From positions 2,372,938-2,436,937 of the forward strand of contig NC_052399.1 of assembly GCF_009389715.1 (NCBI RefSeq): 64,000 bases of DNA, given 5' to 3'. The stretch's first letter is position 1. Each line of letters starts with the position of its first letter. The notes under the pieces were generated by a model. That model was given only the letters and a program-made list of their open reading frames with translations. It did not search any database and had not been told where the DNA came from. The position numbers and the translations under genes are program-made. The stretch is from Phoenix dactylifera (Eukaryota > Streptophyta > Magnoliopsida > Arecales > Arecaceae). Shown piece after piece: positions 57,851 to 64,000 of the stretch.

Positions 57851-58125
57851 GATTTTTGATTTTTTAGTTATATCCGTACTTGTTATGTATGATACTTCCG
57901 TACTTGTTATGTATGATACTTCCGTACTTGTACACAAGCCAACCTCAGGTAGATAGAAAGAAAACAAAGGAAAGAAAGCTTACTTTCATAATAGAAAAAG
58001 AATACCGAACCCTCAGATGCCCCAGATAAGAACCTTTCCTGCTCCAACGAGGATAAGACCTCAGATGCCCTAGACAAGAACCTTTCCGCTCCAACGAGGA
58101 TAAGATCGCAAAGTCTTTACATCAA
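57851..58125. repeat. short tandem repeats after the LINE relic
   Basis: TCCGTACTTGTTATGTATGATACT-type units of 26 bp repeat about 2.5 times at 57870-57940. A roughly 50-bp unit with CCTCAGATGCC and CTCCAACGAGGATAAGA is repeated at about 58010-58110. Confidence 0.75.
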
Positions 58126-59159
58126 ACAAGTCATACACGACTTACTGGGCGATATAGCTTGGCTGTTGCAACTCCACTTACAGGAGGTTCCTTGTGGTGC
58201 AGTGTTTGACCTAGAAAATTCTCAACAATTTTCTTTATAATTATTGCTAGCACCCTCAGTCCGATTCTCAAAAAAGGAAAAAAAACACAAAAAAGAAAGA
58301 AACTGATGCAAAAAAATAGTGTCCACCACTATTGCTGATGACAATTTGATACGAATCATAAAGAGAAACTTCCAGTAGATAATATGTTGCAGCAGGTTCG
58401 CCACAGCATCAAGGAAGATAGCAAAAACCTGTGCTGGGAAAGCTGGAAAATACTGATGGAGAGCCTGAACAGAAAATCTTCAAGTGTTAGCTCTGCTAAC
58501 AAAGACGCGAACAAGACTCATGGAACTAGTTCTCATCAACCATACCTGGAGAATAATCCAGAAATTAAGCCACCTTTAAAATCTTCGATAAGCTACATTA
58601 CCAATTCATAAACTAAGCCAACATCAGCAAGATAGCACGCAACCAAATAATTATTTTTTTCCCATATTTCTGGCTAGCAGTAAGGGCATCATCCCCTTGA
58701 AAGGAAAGAGCTTGCAGGTCCATGATCCCCATCTGAAATATCAAGCAGGGCTTTTGTTTGAAGGCCGCTCGACACCTGACAAGCGTAGCTGGCCTAGGAC
58801 CCACGACAGACTTATATCCTTCCAAAACCACACAAAATACAATGTGAAGAAGTCGCAACATAGCAAGCAAAAAGCTTACCGTGCCCAGAAAGACACTTTA
58901 CAGATGAAAACTACTTTATTTTTTTTTCCTGCTTTACACAATAATACATCTAAATATGATCTCCAACAAACGACAGGTATCATGCAACAAGCCACCCGGT
59001 CATCAACTAATCAGTAGGAATTCCATGGGCAGTTGAATCATTCAACTAGCAAAAGCTAATGCCTTCCAATGTCACTGACAGTTTCGAACAAATTTTCCCC
59101 TTCAATGTTGACTTAAATTGGCAATCAGGTATTGCAGTACAGAAATCTTATTTTAGTTA
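58126..59159. other. intergenic / 3' flank of oligoribonuclease gene
   Basis: No gene recognised. The open frame 58384-58611 has no family signature. Some of this may be the 3' UTR of the oligoribonuclease gene on the minus strand. Confidence 0.5.
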
Positions 59160-62100
59160 CTATTTGGACTTATTTGGTGCTTTAAAAATGCTTTCCTTGT
59201 AGTATCTGAGTTCCCTTATGCTCTCTTTGATATCATCCATAGCTCTATGCTTCTTTTCCTTTGCAGGTGCTCTTCTTTTTTCTGTCAAAGACAAAGTATG
59301 AGAAAGGTATATATTAGTTCTGCCACTTATCAGGATATGAAGCAAGCAACTATTGCTTTATATTGCCATCGTCAAAGTAGTCATGAAGAAAAAGACCAAA
59401 AAGGTGAGAAAAAAACAAACACTAGCTCTACTTAATATCCTAAAATTATTAAAATACAAATAGAGAATTCTTTTTAGAGGTAAGTGGTCTCACAAGTCAG
59501 AAGGCAACCACTGAACCACAGATAAAAATGTGTGAAATTCGAATCTACAAATTCAGAACAAGGAGCTGGTGCTTTCATTGAACAAAACACAATTCAATAT
59601 GCCAGCGAAGCCAAATTCATTCAACAGCTTGGGCTCATAATTTGAGAGGCAATGTTGGAAAAATCTTATATATATAGAATGCAATTTATTGAATCCAGTA
59701 GATGGTGATAATCAACAAATATACATAATAAACTAAACGAGGCAACTTCCCCATGATACATACATATTTTAAACAACCAATAGTCCACAGAACAATTATA
59801 TACTATCCAAAAATCAAGTTGGAGTACACGGTTTGGCCATGTTTCATGGAAAAATCACATTAAATTATCACTCACACTGGCATGGATTACTATCATTCTC
59901 CCTTAATGTAATAAGATACCCATATAAAACTTTTCATGGTTACTTGTTTGTGTGAATTCACTCATCCAAATGTTTCAATTTCACATATCTGATAGCTGCA
60001 CCTTGGTCTGTCACAAAAGACGGGGGCATGCTGACATTCTGAAAAAAATACTAAAAGCAACCAGACAAGTGGTTACTCAAAACCAGTAGCACACAGTTCA
60101 ACAAAGTGGTCGTATATGATGACTTAAACCTAGAGACACTGCAAGTTTTATATCATTAGTAATTAGAAAATCAATCATAAACCGTTAGAATACTTCCAAA
60201 GACACCCACTTAAAAGCAGTCCACCCACAATCATCAATTTTTATTATTACAAAAGAAAATCTGACAATCTAGTTCTATCTAGGAATCCTTTATTTGTTGT
60301 TGTCTTGATAGCTTTGTAGTCCCTCTTTGTAAAACCAGCCATTGGAAGACCTCCAAGTTAGACACAAAACTAAGACCACTAGATCTGTTCATTTCTAGCC
60401 CTTCCTTCACCTGCCTAGATATATTGTTAAAATCCAGAATGATATTTTTGTGAGATCTTTTCTCAAAAAAAAAGGTGGGAATCAACTGCTGTATTGATGA
60501 ACTTACAAGATTATGCTCTTGTTATCTAAAAGGCTAACCAACCATTTTCCATGATTTTTTGTTTCTGTGGTAATGTCTTAACTTCCCTGATAATTTTGCT
60601 ATTTCACTTTCTATTAATGTCAATTAATGTGTTTATTGGAAAGTCCTTGATAAAAATACTTCAATGAAAAATCTATACAAGCCCAACATGAGAATTCTTT
60701 CACCCTGATGATTGCGGAGACACTTGTGTTTCATAACTTGATTCTCAGCCTTAAACAGAAGAACAGTAATCAAGTACATGTGGAGCATAATATCTTCTTT
60801 AATATAAAAATATTAGCTCAAATTTGCAAACATCTCAACTTCAAAGATCCAACTTTATGTTACTGTCAAGGACTCATTATATATGATTCATACATACTTG
60901 TGATAATAACAGTTTTCTTCTAGTTATACAAAAGCTACCAGCTGTCGGATGCAGTCAGCATTGCACCATGGTAGCATAAGATAAAAAGCTTCACCGACTC
61001 TGGCATTTTCAATATTCTATTTGTTATGTCCATTTGTTCTGCTAGTGCTTTTAGATCTGAATATACATCCAACATTGAACCAACAGTTACAATTCAAAAG
61101 TCATGATAATCTTCATGAAGCTTAGTTAACAATATGGTTGACATAATTTAAACATAGTGGACATTTAAGCTTGAGTTATCCCACAAAATCATATAATGTG
61201 CTTAGAGCAAAAAACTAACAGAGAACCTTTCCACAACATATGAAAGTGAAGATGCCACCATCTAATTCTGATTATTCAGATTAACATGCATCTTTGGCTT
61301 CACAGTGGAGGTCAGTTTTTTTTAGTTTCTTTTTTTTCTTCTTTTTACTTTTCTTTTTCTTATTTTTTGGCGCGGAGGGGGGGGGTGGATACATGCTTCA
61401 GAGACCAGCAGAAAATAGATATTTGACAGCCTTTTCATGATTAAAGGATACTTATGAACTGATCATGGATAAACATAAGATAATCATAAGTAATGCATTA
61501 CCTTTGGGAAACCAACGGATGCACAAAGCCATGATGCTGCTTACATCAACAAGTACATGCGGGAAGATAGCTGCCAGATTTGGCATATATTTCTGTTCAG
61601 AAGTCGACCAGCAAAAGTAAGAAAAATAACATAAAAACGATAGGGTGGCAATACAAGGTAGACTATGTATATACAATCAAGAATCACCATGAATATGGAA
61701 ATAAGGAAAAAAGACGAAAAAACAGTGATTTCAAAGACGGTGCAAAACAAAAAGAGCAGCAACAGCCCCACGCCATTACCTCATATGTCACAAGAGCGAA
61801 AGCTGATTAAGCTTTCTTATATTCAGATAAGAGAAACAAAAGCCAGAAACTGCTAAGGGAATTAAATATATTTCTCCTTAGAAGACATGGAGTAGTCCTA
61901 GTTTTGGAACTCATTGAACTGGCACCGATATGCATCTTGTTTCTTCTAAAGCTTGTTCATTGTTTAGACTTTTCCAATATTACTAGAAAAACACTGTGAT
62001 CCAAGATGGTCTAAATTAGAGAATCTAAAAGCAAGTCATGAAATGGACAAGTTAATATTCATTCCTTACCATGTCCTCCCTAGACAGTCATATGAGCAAG

Positions 62101-63992
62101 TCATTGATGAGCAGCTCATGCACAGCTCAACAGTGCTCATTTGATTAGTAAATAAGCTGAGCTTGAACTTGGAATATGAGCTTGAAATTTAAATTTGCTC
62201 AATTCCTTGTGTTTTGCTCATAATCAAGAAACTACATATAAGTATACTATAATATTTATGTTATTGGATTTAAAACATATGTTACTATATTTATGCTCAA
62301 GGAGTACATATCAAAGCCTTAAGGGACACTAAGCTCTCAATGACCCCTTAAACTAGCTGCATATTAACAGCTTGAGCTCACCTTAGAATTAATTGTGTCA
62401 TTAACCTAAGCAAGAGCTTGGCTAAGAATTATAAAATGAGCTAAACATGGGCATGCTCTAGCTCACTCAAACTCAGCTCATGTCCCCTAATCCTTGTGTC
62501 ATGAAATATCCACCTCAGATTTTTCATTTTTGTCATGCTCGCTTCCACGAACTGCTTCACTGCAAACATTCAAATCCATAGAATTTTGCCAGCCTAACTT
62601 TAGACCCATAATTCCCTGAAGTCTTGGAAGTATGCTGTGATCACACAACACCCAGAAACACAATAACCAGTCAGTTTCATCAACCAAGGCCAGAATTTGG
62701 CAGGAAAATTCTTTATCTTTACATGTTTATACAGTAGATAATAATGTTTTTTATCTTCAAAAATTTAACATTGTACATAAGAATCGACATGAAACAAGAC
62801 AAATGATGAATGACTTACTAACCTTTAAGAACAAAAAGTCCACATAAACAGAATTTCCAGCTAAAAGTGGTGTATCTGAGCCTACGTGTTTCTTGACAAA
62901 GTCAATAACCTGCAACATGTCGGGTTTGTTTCATTTAATTTTGCAGTTTAATTACAAACAACTAGGTAGAAAATTGCATCAAGGGGAAAAAATCATGTCT
63001 TGTAACATTCCCACTTGCATTCACTACAAGTAACATATACATGGGATACTTGCAAACATGTAATGTCTTAAGAGAACAAATAATGTAAAGAAACATTCAG
63101 GAAAACATATATGGCATGCAACAATTTTTCAAATATTGTCAATGATAATAGCAAGAACAAAAGCAGCAAACTTTCGGTAGTATAAAGCGCAACAAATGAC
63201 TCAATCATAAATTCCAACAGTGGGTCAACATACTAAAAAACCAAGTGTCTTTCTAAATCAAACCATATTACATACGAATACTCCGATATCCTCTCCAATG
63301 AGTTCCACTATTGCAAGTAAAAAAAGGATTAGTAGCCCTAAAGACTGGTCTGAATTTGTTTGGTAAAACTTAGTCGCAGTTTGAGCTCCTAAACTCATCA
63401 GCACTCCTTATAACATGACTCAGAATTTGTCAAATATATCCATTTGAAATTGTTTTTGTTTTCAATGATCATGAAGCTAGCCATCTAATAACTTTCTTGC
63501 ATCCTTCTTCCAATTATTGATGACAGTCTCTACATTCTCCCACTACTTTTCATCTTTCCAGTTACTATCTTAGTAAATATGTGATGATCACTTCTTCAAC
63601 TGTTAAAAGACCAATTTTTTTAATATCATTACATTTTGTCTTAATATTCATGTCAAAATTCACTCCTATGGTTTCACAATGCAGCTTCTGCAGTTTTGGA
63701 TGTTACCTTTGCTCCTAATAAACTAATATCAGAATGCTTTTTTGTTCTTTTGTTTCCTGTGGACAAGATCTCATTTCAAAAAGGACAACTGATAAAACAA
63801 GTATTTTTTAATAATATATTACCATGATCACAATCGTTTCATATGGCAGATATACAAGTTAGCAGATTTTGCCAGTTTGTGGGTTTTGAGAGGAAGGTCT
63901 TAACTTAAACTGCAGGTGATTACCAACTTACCATGTTCAAGTTTAGCTGTGATAAAACCACTTCACTTGTGACATTGCATGCTTGGCATGGA
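59160..63992 (-). CDS. ORN: oligoribonuclease (Orn/REXO2 type), 3' exons (partial)
   Basis: Three sure exons: 62909-62823 (VIDFVKKHVGSD, then PLLAGNSVYVDFLFLK), 61592-61502 (KYMPNLAAIFPHVLVDVSS, then IMALCIRWFPK) and 59281-59160 (EKRRAPAKEKKHRAMDDIKE, then SIRELRYYKESIFK and a short tail to TAG). Junctions are GT-AG and phases agree. A weaker candidate exon ends at 63932 (TSEVVLSQLNLNM). Oligoribonucleases are DEDDh 3'-5' exonucleases that degrade 2-5-nt RNA in mitochondria or cytosol. The third and fourth catalytic parts are visible: D in NSVYVDFLF, and the H-x4-D of HRAMDD. The first DxE motif must lie beyond the right edge. Joining the candidate exon to exon 62909 would leave out about four residues (AEKQ-like) that relatives have, so that exon or its boundary is uncertain. 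Confidence 0.9.
62910..63931 (-). other. oligoribonuclease intron region
   Basis: AT-rich sequence between the sure 62909 exon and the candidate exon at 63932. A very small additional exon could be hidden here; none is obvious. Confidence 0.45.
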
Positions 63993-64000
63993 ACAGTTAG

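Overview
This is nuclear DNA from a plant, most likely a non-grass monocot; a palm would fit, but the species cannot be fixed from sequence alone. The support is spliced genes with GT-AG introns, orthologues of plant-specific genes, GC-rich first exons in AT-rich surroundings (about 35% GC), a plant Ty3/gypsy element of the Tat type, a decayed L1-type LINE, and a plastid rps2 fragment inserted in the nuclear sequence.

Layout, left to right. (1) 1623-5818, minus: first three exons of a nucleolar POL5/MYBBP1A-like gene that runs off the left edge; its promoter has telo-boxes and a site II element. (2) 7257-15982: a GC-rich Tat-type Ty3/gypsy retrotransposon with one intact gag-pol frame, bounded by a perfect 5-bp target duplication (ACATG). 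Its 5' end is not a normal LTR but a 255-bp palindrome, so both outer ends are the U5 end of the LTR. (3) 17184-27861, plus: an 11-exon ABCG7-type half-size ABC transporter, reconstructed completely. (4) 30288-33164, minus: two-exon RACK1. (5) 34873-40195, plus: a six-exon conserved plant protein of unknown function. (6) 41412-54074, plus: a tandem family of small, single-exon, probably plastid-targeted membrane proteins, with three intact copies and one pseudogene interrupted by plastid rps2 DNA. The spacers between copies are full of local duplications and a degenerate minisatellite. (7) 56535-57850: the 3' end of an L1-type LINE, with six nonsense codons but no frameshift. (8) 59160-63992, minus: the 3' exons of an oligoribonuclease gene that runs off the right edge.

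The protein-coding genes are independent housekeeping loci, not a pathway. POL5 and RACK1 are both ribosome-related and share the same promoter code (telo-box plus site II), so they are probably co-regulated with the ribosome biogenesis programme. The most unusual object is the retrotransposon. It kept an intact polyprotein and a clean target duplication, but it integrated with an inverted, palindromic 5' end whose breakpoint lies in a 10-bp hairpin stem that flanks the LTR's own TATA box. That suggests a fold-back accident during reverse transcription, and an integrase that accepted two U5 ends.
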